DNA of 64,000 nucleotides from Roseiconus lacunae (lineage in GTDB: Bacteria > Planctomycetota > Planctomycetia > Pirellulales > Pirellulaceae): the NCBI RefSeq assembly GCF_008312935.1, contig NZ_VSZO01000012.1, forward strand, positions 310,001 through 374,000. The letters are read 5' to 3'. The notes under the pieces are model-generated. The model did not search any database and was not told the DNA's origin. It saw nothing but the letters and a program-made list of their open reading frames with translations. Of the stretch, positions 9,740-19,779 are shown in pieces. How positions within the stretch are numbered: the stretch's first letter is position 1; the number at the start of each line of letters is the position of its first letter. The translations under genes were made by a program, and so were the position numbers.

Positions 9740-11287
9740 ATGGGGGAACATGATCGATCTTTAGATGACTCAGCGATCCAGCTCGGTCGGGCACACGGCA
9801 TTTGCCGGTGCAACAGAGTCCCGCTGAACGATGATCGACGGTCGAGTCGACGACGATGGATCTTGAAGCGACCGGATCAGAGACGGCGTTTCTCCTGTCT
9901 GGTGTTCCTGCCCGTCTTGTGTTGGACATTCATCTTCCCGGCAAATCGCATCGGTGCCGATGACCAACCGATCAATCAACGTTTACTGCAGCGCCTGTTG
10001 GGGCGGCACGATCGCGCGCGGCTTGCGGCGATGATGTCGATCGGAACAGACTACCAAAGCCGAATCGAGGCACTTCCGACGGTTCTCAAAGGACTGGAAC
10101 AATTAAAAGACGATGCCCGATTCACTCGGCCGCCTAAACCCGGGGTTCCGGAACTTCCTGACGGAATCTTGCAAATGATTCAGTTCGCCGGCGGCCTCGA
10201 CCGTCCGGAATCGACCGACACACTTTGCGATCTGCTGTCGATGCAACGGATCACCTGGGTGCTCGCAAGCGCACAAACACTTGGGCACAACCGGCATCAC
10301 TCGGCCATCGATTCGATCAACTCGCTCGTCGATTCGGATTTTTTTGACGAGAACTATGGTTTTCGTTTCACCGTCGCTCGCGCATTGACAGAAATGAATC
10401 ATCCCGATGCCTGGGAATCGCTCGCGAACATTGCCCTTCACGTCGACGGTCAACTCGCCTATTTGCTCGAACAAGAATTCCAGGAGGTCTCGGTAGACGC
10501 ATTTCTTGGGGAGCAAAAACGCTTTCAAGCCTGGCGGGATTCTTTGGGTTTCAATTCCAAAGACGCTTCCTCGCTAGCCCCCTCCGGCGGAAATGCCTTA
10601 GCCGAAGCTGCGCGGATTCTCAGCGGAAAACCGGCTAAGGAATCGGGCCCTACGTCAACGCCAGAAATGGCAGGCGATCTCCCGTTACCGGAAAAGATGA
10701 GCCTTTCGTCGGGGCAGTCTGCCGTGTCATACTTGCGTGAAAAGCGACTTCATCCGTCACATTACTACGGCATCGAAATCTATGCAAAACGATTGCTATT
10801 CGTTCTCGATCGCAGTGGCAGCATGGACACGATGATCTATGGACAAAGTCGAATGCAGCGAGCCAAACGGGAACTTATTGCGGCAATCCAAGGCTTGGAC
10901 CCCGAATGCGAATTTGGCATCATCGTGTTCGATAGCTCTGTTCGTGCTTGGCGAAACGATCTCGTCAAGGCCGAAGAACAAACAAAACGCGAGGCCATTC
11001 AGTACGTTTCAAATCTGGCGTGTGGAAACCGAACCAACACTTACGCTGCCCTTCGACAATCTTTGGAATTTAATCCTCAAGTCGAGGCAGTATTCTTGCT
11101 GACCGATGGCCAGCCTACGACAGGGCAATTGGTGAATCCATCTGCAATCTTGCTGGATGTGTTAAGGCGCAACCAAGTTCACAACATCACCATCAACACC
11201 GTCGCAATCGCTGTCGAACCGGTAATGGAAACATTCCTTCGCCGCCTAACCGAGCCCAGTCAAGGCGAATGCCGAGTCGTCGACTAA
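9740..11287 (+). CDS. Membrane-anchored von Willebrand factor A protein
   Basis: 515 residues from ATG 9740; the frame is open further upstream to a TTG at 9491 but that extension is low-complexity and unlikely. A basic N-terminus and one hydrophobic segment (CLVFLPVLCWTFIFPAN, about residues 50-70) suggest export or membrane anchoring. Residues about 80-250 are helical and may be HEAT-like (repeated short helices around HPDAWESLANIA). A VWA domain starts near residue 350 with a complete MIDAS motif DRSGSM at Asp357, then a conserved Thr in GNRTNTY and Asp in LLTDGQP. VWA proteins bind ligands through a metal ion. The partner is unknown and neighbours give no hint. Confidence 0.75.
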   Translation: MGEHDRSLDDSAIQLGRAHGICRCNRVPLNDDRRSSRRRWILKRPDQRRRFSCLVFLPVLCWTFIFPANRIGADDQPINQRLLQRLLGRHDRARLAAMMSIGTDYQSRIEALPTVLKGLEQLKDDARFTRPPKPGVPELPDGILQMIQFAGGLDRPESTDTLCDLLSMQRITWVLASAQTLGHNRHHSAIDSINSLVDSDFFDENYGFRFTVARALTEMNHPDAWESLANIALHVDGQLAYLLEQEFQEVSVDAFLGEQKRFQAWRDSLGFNSKDASSLAPSGGNALAEAARILSGKPAKESGPTSTPEMAGDLPLPEKMSLSSGQSAVSYLREKRLHPSHYYGIEIYAKRLLFVLDRSGSMDTMIYGQSRMQRAKRELIAAIQGLDPECEFGIIVFDSSVRAWRNDLVKAEEQTKREAIQYVSNLACGNRTNTYAALRQSLEFNPQVEAVFLLTDGQPTTGQLVNPSAILLDVLRRNQVHNITINTVAIAVEPVMETFLRRLTEPSQGECRVVD

Positions 11288-11375
11288 AGCGACGTACTTT
11301 TCTAGAAATCGAGCCAAACGAGTGTTACCGTCGCGCTTCGCTACCGGTTTTTACTAGCCATTAACGCGAGACGAA

Positions 11376-12680
11376 ATGCGCCGTGTCTCCATTGCCACAA
11401 CCGTTAGCTCGGGAAATTTCTTGCCAGCGACTGACCTCGAATCCAAACTTGCCATCCTAGCCGACGCCGCAAAGTACGATGCGTCGTGCGCAAGCAGCGG
11501 ATCAAAACGTGAAAGCCGAGGCGGACTTGGTAGCACCGAAGGCATGGGAATCTGCCACAGCTACACGCCCGATGGTCGCTGCGTGTCATTGTTGAAAGTA
11601 TTGCTAACGAACGTTTGCATCTACGACTGCCAATACTGCGTCAACCGTGTCAGTAGCGACACGCCGCGGGCACGGATGTCGGTCGAGGAAGTGGTGCGAC
11701 TGACAATGGATTTCTATCGCCGCAACTACATCGAAGGGCTGTTTCTCAGTAGCGGGATCATTCGCTCTTCCAACTACACGATGGACCAACTTGTTCAGGT
11801 CGCGAAGACACTCCGCGATCGAGAAAACTTTCGTGGATACATCCATCTGAAAACAATCCCAGGTGCCGATGAAGAACTGATCGAGGAAGCCGGACTGTAC
11901 GCCGACCGTTTGAGCGTCAATATCGAGTTGCCGACACTTGGTGATCTACAGCAACTCGCACCCGAAAAGAAACGTGATGAAATTGAAGACACGATGGGGC
12001 AAATCAAAGTACGTCGCGACGAAGTCGACGCCGACAAAAAGAACGGACTCCGGCCGCCCCGCTTTGCCCCCGCAGGACAAAGTACACAGATGATCGTCGG
12101 TGCGACGCCGACAACCGATCGTGACATCCTCGCGACCAGTAGCACGCTATATCAAACTCATCGTTTACGGCGAGTGTATTACAGCGCGTTCAGCCCGATC
12201 CCGCATGCCGATTCACGACTACCGGGGCAGGCCCCACCGTTGGTCCGCGAACATCGTCTCTACCAAGCAGATTGGCTAATCCGATTCTACGGTTTTGACG
12301 CCGGTGAATTGACTTCAGACGAACAAGCAAACTTGTCGCTGGAACTTGACCCAAAGCATGCTTGGGCCTTGGCACACCGCGAGCAGTTCCCGATCGATAT
12401 CAACCTCGCCGCGCGAGAGATGCTACTTCGTGTCCCCGGAATCGGCGAACGCGGAGTGAAACGAATCTTGCGGACCCGAAAACATCATGCCATCCGTGAC
12501 GAGGACCTCTCGCGACTGGGCATTGTTTACCGACGCGCTCGTCCGTTTATTATCACCGCCGATCGACACCCCGGTCCGCTGATGATCGATCGTGCAGATC
12601 TGATCGAAAAAACACGCCCAAAGCAACGTCAGTTGATGCTTTTCGATGCCGCCGATTCGGCTTCGAACGGCCAAGTCTGA
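11376..12680 (+). CDS. Radical SAM protein linked to uracil-DNA repair (TIGR03916-like)
   Basis: 434 residues. The radical SAM iron-sulfur motif is CIYDCQYC (Cys81, Cys85, Cys88), preceded by GICHSYTPDGRC and LLKVLLTNV and followed by EGLFLSSGI, all hallmarks of the family named putative DNA modification/repair radical SAM protein. The C-terminus contains a helix-hairpin-helix DNA-binding motif (LRVPGIGERGVKRIL, about residues 350-365). The gene ends 10 bp before the UdgX-fusion gene, so the two are co-transcribed. Family knowledge: this radical SAM protein is usually encoded beside the DUF4130/UDG partner. The reaction is unknown; action on damaged or modified DNA is inferred from the HhH motif and the partner. 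Confidence 0.88.
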   Translation: MRRVSIATTVSSGNFLPATDLESKLAILADAAKYDASCASSGSKRESRGGLGSTEGMGICHSYTPDGRCVSLLKVLLTNVCIYDCQYCVNRVSSDTPRARMSVEEVVRLTMDFYRRNYIEGLFLSSGIIRSSNYTMDQLVQVAKTLRDRENFRGYIHLKTIPGADEELIEEAGLYADRLSVNIELPTLGDLQQLAPEKKRDEIEDTMGQIKVRRDEVDADKKNGLRPPRFAPAGQSTQMIVGATPTTDRDILATSSTLYQTHRLRRVYYSAFSPIPHADSRLPGQAPPLVREHRLYQADWLIRFYGFDAGELTSDEQANLSLELDPKHAWALAHREQFPIDINLAAREMLLRVPGIGERGVKRILRTRKHHAIRDEDLSRLGIVYRRARPFIITADRHPGPLMIDRADLIEKTRPKQRQLMLFDAADSASNGQV

Positions 12681-12690
12681 TTGCATCGCG

Positions 12691-14139
12691 ATGAGCACTT
12701 CGAACTACCACGCACCGGTCCATTCGTTTCGATCCTGGCGAGACGCGGCACGAAGGTATTTACAGGCCGGTGTCGCGCCCGAAAACATTCGCTGGGTCGA
12801 TCGACGCTCGGGCGCAAACCAAAGCCAACAAGACCTATTTGCTTCGGGCGAACCTGATTTTCCTCCGCAGACGCCGCCTCTCGATACGATCAATGTACCC
12901 TCGTCGTTTCTTGAAATCGCGCCCACGGTCGCATGTCATCGATCCGCCGAATGCTGGAGTTTGCTCTATCGATTGCTTTGGCGTCTGACCCATAGCGAAA
13001 AACACCTCTTGATGATCGCTAGCGATCCAGATGTGGTTCGCTTGACCCGGTTTGAAAAAGCCATCCGCCGCGATAGTCATAAGATGAAGGCGTTCGTTCG
13101 CTTTCGACGCTCCGTTGACGATTTAGGCGAACACTACATCGCATGGCACCGCCCCGATCACTTCATCTTACGTCACACGGCGCCGTTCTTTCGCCGTCGA
13201 TTTGACGTGATGCGATGGACGATCATGACACCTGATGAATCCTGTCATTTCGATGGTGACAAACTGATCTTCGGCGCAGGAATGCCTCGCAGCGAAGCGC
13301 CGAACGAGGATGAACTTGAACCACTCTGGAAAACCTACTACGCCAATATCTTTAACCCAGCGCGAATCAAACTCGATGCGATGCGTGCCGAAATGCCTAA
13401 GAAGCACTGGCCGACGCTTCCAGAAACAGAAATGATCGGCTCAATGCTTCGTGAAGCACCCCGCAGGGTGGATCAAATGATCCAAACCACGAACACAATC
13501 TCGAGTGCGCAATCGTTTGTTCCAGAGCATGCATCGATCGAAGGCCTCCGTCTGGCCGCAAGCAAATGTCAAGGTTGCTCGCTCTGCCAATCGGCGACAC
13601 AAACGGTTTTCGGACATGGCCCGGCGACGGCATCCGTTGTCGTGATCGGAGAACAGCCAGGTGATCAAGAAGACGTCACAGGGAAGCCGTTTGTCGGCCC
13701 CGCCGGACAGCTACTGCGTGAGGAATTGATGAGCGTAGGAATTGACCCGGAAAGCGTTTACATGACCAACGCGGTGAAGCACTTCAAATTTACGCGTTCA
13801 TCGAAACGACGACTCCACAAAAAACCCTCCGCAAGGGAAGTCGCTGCATGCCGACCATGGTTGGAGGCAGAGTTGAAACGCATCAAGCCGGCGCAGATCC
13901 TTTGCCTCGGTGCGACCGCGGCAAGTGCGATTCACGGCCCCAACTTCCGACTTACACAACAGCGAGGCGCATTCATCTCGACTCGGTTTGCCGATCAAAC
14001 ATTCGCGACCTACCATCCATCAGCGATTTTGAGAGCGGAGCAAACATCGGCTCAAAACGAGACGGCGTCTCAGATTCGAGACCTTTTTCATCGTGACCTC
14101 AAAGCATTTGCATCCCATATCAAGGCACCGCCTGCATAA
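12691..14139 (+). CDS. DUF4130-UdgX fusion: covalent uracil-DNA binding protein
   Basis: 482 residues from ATG 12691; an in-frame ATG at 12646 would overlap the upstream gene by 35 bp and is less likely. Residues about 1-250 match the DUF4130 / TIGR03915 family. Residues about 285-482 are a family 4/5-like uracil-DNA glycosylase of the UdgX type: cysteines at 293, 296, 299 and 387 fit a 4Fe-4S cluster, the motif GEQPGDQED starts at Gly320, and the R-loop KRRLH carries His376 where UdgX has KRRIH. In Mycobacterium smegmatis UdgX that His forms a covalent bond with the uracil site in DNA. TYHPSAILRA is the usual C-terminal UDG motif. It should capture uracil in single-stranded DNA, with the DUF4130 half and the radical SAM partner handling later steps; those steps are unknown. 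Confidence 0.88.
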   Translation: MSTSNYHAPVHSFRSWRDAARRYLQAGVAPENIRWVDRRSGANQSQQDLFASGEPDFPPQTPPLDTINVPSSFLEIAPTVACHRSAECWSLLYRLLWRLTHSEKHLLMIASDPDVVRLTRFEKAIRRDSHKMKAFVRFRRSVDDLGEHYIAWHRPDHFILRHTAPFFRRRFDVMRWTIMTPDESCHFDGDKLIFGAGMPRSEAPNEDELEPLWKTYYANIFNPARIKLDAMRAEMPKKHWPTLPETEMIGSMLREAPRRVDQMIQTTNTISSAQSFVPEHASIEGLRLAASKCQGCSLCQSATQTVFGHGPATASVVVIGEQPGDQEDVTGKPFVGPAGQLLREELMSVGIDPESVYMTNAVKHFKFTRSSKRRLHKKPSAREVAACRPWLEAELKRIKPAQILCLGATAASAIHGPNFRLTQQRGAFISTRFADQTFATYHPSAILRAEQTSAQNETASQIRDLFHRDLKAFASHIKAPPA

Positions 14140-14904
14140 TTAATTGTTGCCTTTCGTACCCTCCGTGTTCCTTGCGGTTCAACGTTTCCTATGAACGGCT
14201 GATGTTACGTAGACCACTTATCAGTCGGCGGTTTTGGCTGCGTACATTGCACAAAAAACGTGGCAACTCGATTCGGTTGGTCCCAGATCCAGATGTTGAC
14301 GAAACGCTTACGCTCCACGGTCTTTGGTGTGAACGGTTAAGAGTGTCGCCATTTGACGACACCACCAAATTGATGACACCAATTCGTTTAAGTTCGCGGA
14401 ATAAAGATCGTCTGTGTCATCTTCTGATGGAATCTTTCCAATCGCGATGAGTCTAACCCGATTAGAGCCTCTACTCTGCTGCTGCGTTTGTTTCCGAGAC
14501 CGGTAACGGATAAGACCAAACGAACCTTATAGCAGCATGTCGCTTGAAAGATCGATAAAGGGTTGCGACCGATGCCGTAGAGACCGAGGTGCCCCCATCA
14601 GTGGGCCAAGTGTGGTGTCACGAAAAGACTGCGCCTACTAGAAGGTAGCCCACCACCCTGCTGCGTAGTCAGGACCTTCAAACGGTTAGTGCTGTTCCCA
14701 GCCCAAGTGTTGATCCCTGTGATATCCAAGGCCGCATAATCATCACAACGACTGCATCACTCTCATAAAATCGAAGGTCAATTTGACTTAGTGAAAGTAA
14801 AGTCGTGAATTCGAATTATTGTGCGGTTCGTTTACTGGCGGCACGCGTTTTGCTTCTGACCGAATCAATCCCCCCAACCCAATCCACAATCCGTTCGTAA
14901 CTAT
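14140..14904. other. Intergenic region, 765 bp
   Basis: There is no convincing gene. A TTG-started frame at 14172-14450 (92 codons) has no recognisable domain. The palindrome GTCAA-T-TTGAC at 14777-14787 overlaps a TTGACT (14783-14788) that could be a -35 box for the downstream PEP-CTERM gene, but the facing -10 (TGAATT, 14806-14811) is poor. The rest holds nothing I recognise. Confidence 0.45.
14777..14811 (+). promoter_or_regulatory. Weak promoter/operator candidate upstream of the PEP-CTERM gene
   Basis: An 11-bp palindrome GTCAATTTGAC overlaps a TTGACT, with TGAATT 17 bp downstream. It is about 100 bp before the gene. Only the palindrome and the first box are good; treat it as a hint. 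Confidence 0.2.
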
Positions 14905-15513
14905 ATGAGACTTCCTTTCTTCGCATCCGTTTTCGCAATTGCGTTTCTTTTCGTCGGATCGACGACGTCTCATGCAGGCCTGATGTATCTCAGCCTCTCT
15001 GCAGAGGGAAACCCAAGCAACCAAGTCGAAGTTGGAGAATCGATCACGATCAATGTGACATTGAACGATATTGATCCAGGCTGGCGGGTTGTCTGGGGAG
15101 TGGGAATGGATCTGCCAGAGAATTTTTCGGCCGCAACTGATTTCGACTTCACTCCTCCTATGGGACGGCCCCTTGCTCAGTTGTCGGGCATCAACCCGCT
15201 CGGGAATTTTGGTCCCGAAGACTTTTCGACTTTGATGGTGTCGGTGCCGTCAAACAACTCATCAACATTTTCATTTTCGACGACTGCGACTAGCGTTGGG
15301 CAAAGTGTTTTTGTCGCCCAGGGCCTAGCGATCGGTGTCGGACCGGGATTCGGTGGAATCTCGTTCGTGCCGCTATCGGCGGAATTGACACTTGACGTAC
15401 AAGCTCCGTCCTCGGCGCCCCCGTCGGCCGCTCAAACCCCCGAACCTTCTTCGCTTGCAATCATTGGCAGCCTTGCGGGACTGACTGTCCTAAGAAGGCG
15501 CCGACGAGGCTAA
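14905..15513 (+). CDS. PEP-CTERM sorted exported protein
   Basis: 202 residues. The signal peptide is clear: MRLPFFASVFAIAFLFVG then TTSHA before the mature part. The body (LSAEGNPSNQVEVGESITINVTL) looks like a cohesin-like or Ig-like beta sandwich domain. The C-terminus has the three-part PEP-CTERM signal: PEPSSLA, a hydrophobic stretch (IIGSLAGLTVL) and a basic tail RRRRRG. Such proteins are cut by an exosortase and exported, often with extracellular polysaccharide. No exosortase gene is in this window. The role is unknown. Confidence 0.85.
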   Translation: MRLPFFASVFAIAFLFVGSTTSHAGLMYLSLSAEGNPSNQVEVGESITINVTLNDIDPGWRVVWGVGMDLPENFSAATDFDFTPPMGRPLAQLSGINPLGNFGPEDFSTLMVSVPSNNSSTFSFSTTATSVGQSVFVAQGLAIGVGPGFGGISFVPLSAELTLDVQAPSSAPPSAAQTPEPSSLAIIGSLAGLTVLRRRRRG

Positions 15514-15630
15514 ACGCTTCGGCGGTCGCTGTGCCGATGAGCGGGAGATTGGGACGCGACTTCGACAGCCACGATTCCGTTTGATCAATCGACGCGAACG
15601 TCCACTGTTCAATCGGATGGGCACAAGTTT

Positions 15631-15675
15631 CTGTGCGTCAAATCACTGTGCGTCAAATCACAGTGGGTCGAATCT
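15631..15675. repeat. Three 15-bp direct repeats
   Basis: CTGTGCGTCAAATCA occurs twice back to back (15631-15645, 15646-15660), followed by a diverged copy CAGTGGGTCGAATCT (15661-15675). It lies in the 287-bp gap between the convergent PEP-CTERM and metH genes; the rest of the gap shows nothing. Confidence 0.75.
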
Positions 15676-15800
15676 TTGCGATTCACTGCAATGACGCATA
15701 GGGGATATCCTGTCATCAACAGGGATCTACTTTCTTACGAGCGGTGCGACCGAGATAACGCGGCGACCTACTTGGTGGCCGCGAATCAACGGTGCGGCCG

Positions 15801-18800
15801 TTATTCTGGGTCATAGCCCAAGTTGGGCGACAGCCAGCGTTCGACCTCGATCAACGGCTGGCCTTTTCGCTTCGCATAGTCCTCGATTTGTTCCTTCGTC
15901 ATTCGGTCGACGGTGAAATATCGTGCTTCGGGGTGGGCAAAGTACAATCCGCTGACCGACGCGCCCGGCGTCATCGCAAATGAACTAGTCAGTTCAACCG
16001 TGGTATTTTTCTCGGCATCGAGCAAATCAAACAGCGTCCGCTTTTCGGTGTGATCTGGGCAGGCAGGATAGCCCGCGGCAGGTCGAATACCGCGATACTT
16101 CTCACTGATCAATTCGTCGTTAGTGAGCGTCTCCTCGTTCCCGTACGCCCAATCTTGGCGAGCTTTTCGGTGTAGCAACTCGGCAAATGCTTCGGCCAAT
16201 CGGTCCGCGATCGCTTGGACCATGATGGCGTTGTAATCATCGCCGGCTTGTTTGTACTTCAGTGCGAGTGTCTCGGCGCCAATCCCTGCGGTCACGACAA
16301 AGCCGCCGATATGGTCCTGCCGACCACTGTCGAGCGGGGCGATGTAATCGGCAAGGGAACGGAAGTCTTTTTGACCACGGCGTTCCCATTGTTGCCGCAG
16401 AAAATGCAATCGCTTTAGTTCCGTCGATCGCGTCTCGTCGGTGTAAAGGATGACGTCATCTCCATCGCTGGCGGCTGGCCAGAAACCGTACGCCGCACGA
16501 GCCTGCAACGATTCATCGGCGATGATTTGGTCAAGCAATCGCTGAGCATCGTCGAATACCTTTCTGGCTTCCTCACCGACACGGGGATCGTCGAAGATCT
16601 TCGGATACTTGCCTTTCAGTTCCCAAGTCATGAAGAACGGTGACCAGTCGATGTATTCACGGATCTCGGCGAGCGAATAGTTCTCGAGCACACGAACGCC
16701 GGTGAATGATGGTTGATCAATCCGCACCGTGTCCCAATCCGTTTGGAATCGTTTTTCGAGCGCTTCCTGATAGGGGACAAGTTTTTGGTTACGCTCACGG
16801 AAACTGGCGACTAGCTCGGACTGGATATTAGTGTTGTTCGTGATGAAGTCGTTTCTAAGATCATCACTCAACAGGCTTTCCACAACTCCGACACTGCGAC
16901 TTGCGTCGGCGACGTGAATGACGGGGCCTTGATAGGCAGGTGCGATTTTCACCGCGGTATGCTTTGCGCTAGTGGTCGCACCACCGATGAGCAAAGGCAT
17001 TCGCATTTCACGCCGCTTCATCTCGCGTGCGACCGTGACCATTTCGTCCAGACTTGGTGTGATCAACCCTGACAAACCGATCATATCAACGTCGTGTTTG
17101 ATCGCTTCGTCAAGGATTGTTTCGAAGCTCACCATGACGCCCAGATCGATGACTTCAAAGTTATTGCACTGCAACACAACCCCAACGATATTTTTTCCGA
17201 TGTCGTGAACATCACCTTTGACGGTGGCGATTAAAAACTTTCCTCGAGAGGACGCTTGATCGAGTCCGGCTTGTAGTTTTTCTTCTTCCATGAACGGTTC
17301 GAGATAAGCGACCGCCTTCTTCATCACCCGTGCCGACTTGACGACTTGGGGCAAAAACATCTTCCCTTCGCCGAATAGATCTCCGACGACTTGCATGCCG
17401 GACATCAATGGTCCTTCGATGACTTGCAAACAGCGATCGAAGCTTTGCCGTGCTTCTTCGGCGTCTTCTTCGATAAAGCGATCGATCCCCTTGATCAAAG
17501 CATGCTTCATCCGCTCGGCGACCGTAGCTTCTCGCCACGATAGATCTTCCCCAGACCGCTTCTTTCCACTGCCTTTGACCGTTTCGGCGAACTCTAACAT
17601 GCGGTCGGTTGCGTCATCACGGCGGTTCAACAAGACATCTTCGACATGCTCCAGCAAGTCCTTGGGTATCTCTTCGTAAACATCCAATTGGCCCGCATTG
17701 ACGATGCCCATGTCCAAACCGGCGTCGATCGCATGGTACAGAAACGCGCTGTGCATCGCTTCACGCACACGATCGTTGCCGCGGAACGAAAAGCTGATAT
17801 TGCTGACGCCACCGCTGGTCTTAACGCCGGGGCATTCTTTCTTGATACGGCGGATGGCGTTGATAAAGTCGACGGCATAGTTGTTGTGCTCGTCGATCCC
17901 GGTCGCCACCGTCAAGATATTCGGATCAAAGATAATGTCTTCCGGAGGGAATCCGGCTTCGTTGACGAGTAGTTCATAAGCACGCTTGCAAATTCGAACC
18001 TTGTCGTCTTCGGTCGCCGCTTGCCCGTGTTCGTCGAACGCCATCACCACCGCGGCGGCACCGTACTGACGAACTAGGCGGGCGCGTTCTAGAAATTTCT
18101 CTTCGCCATCTTTCAGTGAGATTGAGTTAACGATCGCTTTCCCCTGAACGTTTTGCAATCCCGCTTCGATGACTTCCCATTTACTGCTGTCGATCATCAC
18201 CGGGACCGATGCGGCAACCGAATCGCCAGCGATCAAACGCAAAAAACGCGTCATCGCATCGATTCCGTCTAGCAACGCATCGTCGAAGTTGATGTCGATA
18301 ATCGTCGCACCATTTTCGACCTGTTCGCGAGCGACTTCGACGGCGGTGTCATAATCTTCATCGCGAATCAAACGGGCAAACTTTCGACTTCCCGTTACGT
18401 TGGTCCGTTCGCCGACCATTGTGAAGGGAACTTCCGGACGCATCACCATCGGGAGCTGACCGGATAGCCTCGTGTAAACCGGTCCGGAGCTTTCCTGCTT
18501 GGGTTTCAATCCATTGACCCGTTCCGCCATCGCTCGAATGTGATCCGGGGTCGTCCCACAGCAACCGCCCAGGATATTGACCCAGCCGTTATCGGCATAT
18601 TCGCCAACGATGTCGGCCATCGCCTTGGGGCCCAGGTCGAACTGGCCCATGTCGTTTGGCAAGCCCGCGTTCGGGTGACAACTGACCGGGATATCCGCGA
18701 CGTTGGATAGTTCTTCCAGGTGCGGACGCATCACGTCAGGCCCGAGCGCGCAATTCATTCCGATCGAAAGCATCGGAAAGTGTTCCAGTGCCGTGAAAAA

Positions 18801-19508
18801 TGCCTCGACGGACTGGCCGCTGACAAACGTCCGACCGCCTTTGTCGAACGTGCCACTGACCATCACCGGGACACGTCGTCCGCCGGCATTGAAAAAATCT
18901 TGAATCGCGAACAAACACGCTTTCAAGTTCAGGGTGTCGATCGCCGTCTCTGGCAACAACATGTCGACACCGGCATCAACCAATGCCTTGACTTGAAATC
19001 GATAACTGTCGCGCATCTTTTCGAACGTCGTTTTCCGATGGGCCGCATCGTCGACGTCGGTGCTGATCGCCAATTGCATCGCCGTTGGACCGATCGAACC
19101 GGCAACAAAACGAGGCTTGTCCGGCGTTTTCTCGGTGAACTCCTCGGCAGCTTTCTTTGCGCATCGAACCGCCGCATGGTTGATTTCCGCAATCAACTCG
19201 TCGGACATATTGAATTCGATCGCGCCGACCGGAGACGCGCCAAAAGAATTCGTCTCGACGATATCCGAACCGGCTTCGAAATAGGCTCGGTGAATATCGG
19301 TGATCTTTTCAGGGTGCGTCAGACAGAGCACATCGCTGAAATTCTTCAAGTCGATGCTAGCATCGTGGTCCGCAAATCGGTCACCACGCACGCCCGCTTC
19401 ATCCAGTTTCAAGCGTTGGATCATGGTGCCCATCGCACCGTCGAGCAATAGAATTCGCTCGCGGACAAGTTGCTGAAGAAGATGGCTGGTCGAATCAGGT
19501 TGAAGCAT
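15801..19508 (-). CDS. metH: Cobalamin-dependent methionine synthase
   Basis: 1235 residues, close to the 1227 of Escherichia coli MetH, and all four modules are present. The homocysteine-binding domain starts at [12 protein letters not shown] and has zinc-binding Cys residues in NCALGPD and GGCCGT. The methyltetrahydrofolate domain starts at [11 protein letters not shown]. The cobalamin domain has the DxHxxG motif GDVHDIGKN, with His768 as the lower cobalt ligand. The AdoMet reactivation domain has [12 protein letters not shown] near residue 1160. It methylates homocysteine with methyl-THF in the cytoplasm. It is transcribed alone. I looked upstream of the start (19509-19760) for a B12-box riboswitch and found none. 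Confidence 0.98.
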   Translation of the reverse strand: MLQPDSTSHLLQQLVRERILLLDGAMGTMIQRLKLDEAGVRGDRFADHDASIDLKNFSDVLCLTHPEKITDIHRAYFEAGSDIVETNSFGASPVGAIEFNMSDELIAEINHAAVRCAKKAAEEFTEKTPDKPRFVAGSIGPTAMQLAISTDVDDAAHRKTTFEKMRDSYRFQVKALVDAGVDMLLPETAIDTLNLKACLFAIQDFFNAGGRRVPVMVSGTFDKGGRTFVSGQSVEAFFTALEHFPMLSIGMNCALGPDVMRPHLEELSNVADIPVSCHPNAGLPNDMGQFDLGPKAMADIVGEYADNGWVNILGGCCGTTPDHIRAMAERVNGLKPKQESSGPVYTRLSGQLPMVMRPEVPFTMVGERTNVTGSRKFARLIRDEDYDTAVEVAREQVENGATIIDINFDDALLDGIDAMTRFLRLIAGDSVAASVPVMIDSSKWEVIEAGLQNVQGKAIVNSISLKDGEEKFLERARLVRQYGAAAVVMAFDEHGQAATEDDKVRICKRAYELLVNEAGFPPEDIIFDPNILTVATGIDEHNNYAVDFINAIRRIKKECPGVKTSGGVSNISFSFRGNDRVREAMHSAFLYHAIDAGLDMGIVNAGQLDVYEEIPKDLLEHVEDVLLNRRDDATDRMLEFAETVKGSGKKRSGEDLSWREATVAERMKHALIKGIDRFIEEDAEEARQSFDRCLQVIEGPLMSGMQVVGDLFGEGKMFLPQVVKSARVMKKAVAYLEPFMEEEKLQAGLDQASSRGKFLIATVKGDVHDIGKNIVGVVLQCNNFEVIDLGVMVSFETILDEAIKHDVDMIGLSGLITPSLDEMVTVAREMKRREMRMPLLIGGATTSAKHTAVKIAPAYQGPVIHVADASRSVGVVESLLSDDLRNDFITNNTNIQSELVASFRERNQKLVPYQEALEKRFQTDWDTVRIDQPSFTGVRVLENYSLAEIREYIDWSPFFMTWELKGKYPKIFDDPRVGEEARKVFDDAQRLLDQIIADESLQARAAYGFWPAASDGDDVILYTDETRSTELKRLHFLRQQWERRGQKDFRSLADYIAPLDSGRQDHIGGFVVTAGIGAETLALKYKQAGDDYNAIMVQAIADRLAEAFAELLHRKARQDWAYGNEETLTNDELISEKYRGIRPAAGYPACPDHTEKRTLFDLLDAEKNTTVELTSSFAMTPGASVSGLYFAHPEARYFTVDRMTKEQIEDYAKRKGQPLIEVERWLSPNLGYDPE

Positions 19509-19779
19509 CGTTAATCTGCACGAACATGGGGTATTCAGTAACCGGCATTGTCTTGTGGTTAAGGCAAATTCACAAGTCGAACCGTAAAAGGATCGCCGAG
19601 TTCCGGCACCGCCGTGAACCGCGATCGCGAAAGAGAATTTTTGTGTCGGAACATCAGCCTTGCTTTCGTCGGGCCAGTTTCGCTATTCCGCAATAGCCTA
19701 AAGATCGACAGGGTCTTTCTGGGATCAAATTGAAATCATTGACGGACAAAAGCGGGCCACTCGCTGCGGAAATTCACGG

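Noticed and set aside
14172-14450. 92-codon frame after the UdgX gene
   Set aside because: TTG start, no recognisable motif; kept only as a note in the intergenic entry.
15631-15675. CRISPR array or plasmid origin at the 15-bp repeats
   Set aside because: Units are short and contiguous without spacers, and no cas or rep gene is present.
15792-19451. Long open frames antisense to metH (for example 18720-19451, plus)
   Set aside because: They mirror the codon bias of the real gene on the other strand and have no recognisable domain; the metH reading frame is certain.
19509-19760. Cobalamin riboswitch upstream of metH
   Set aside because: No B12-box could be found on the minus strand in this region.
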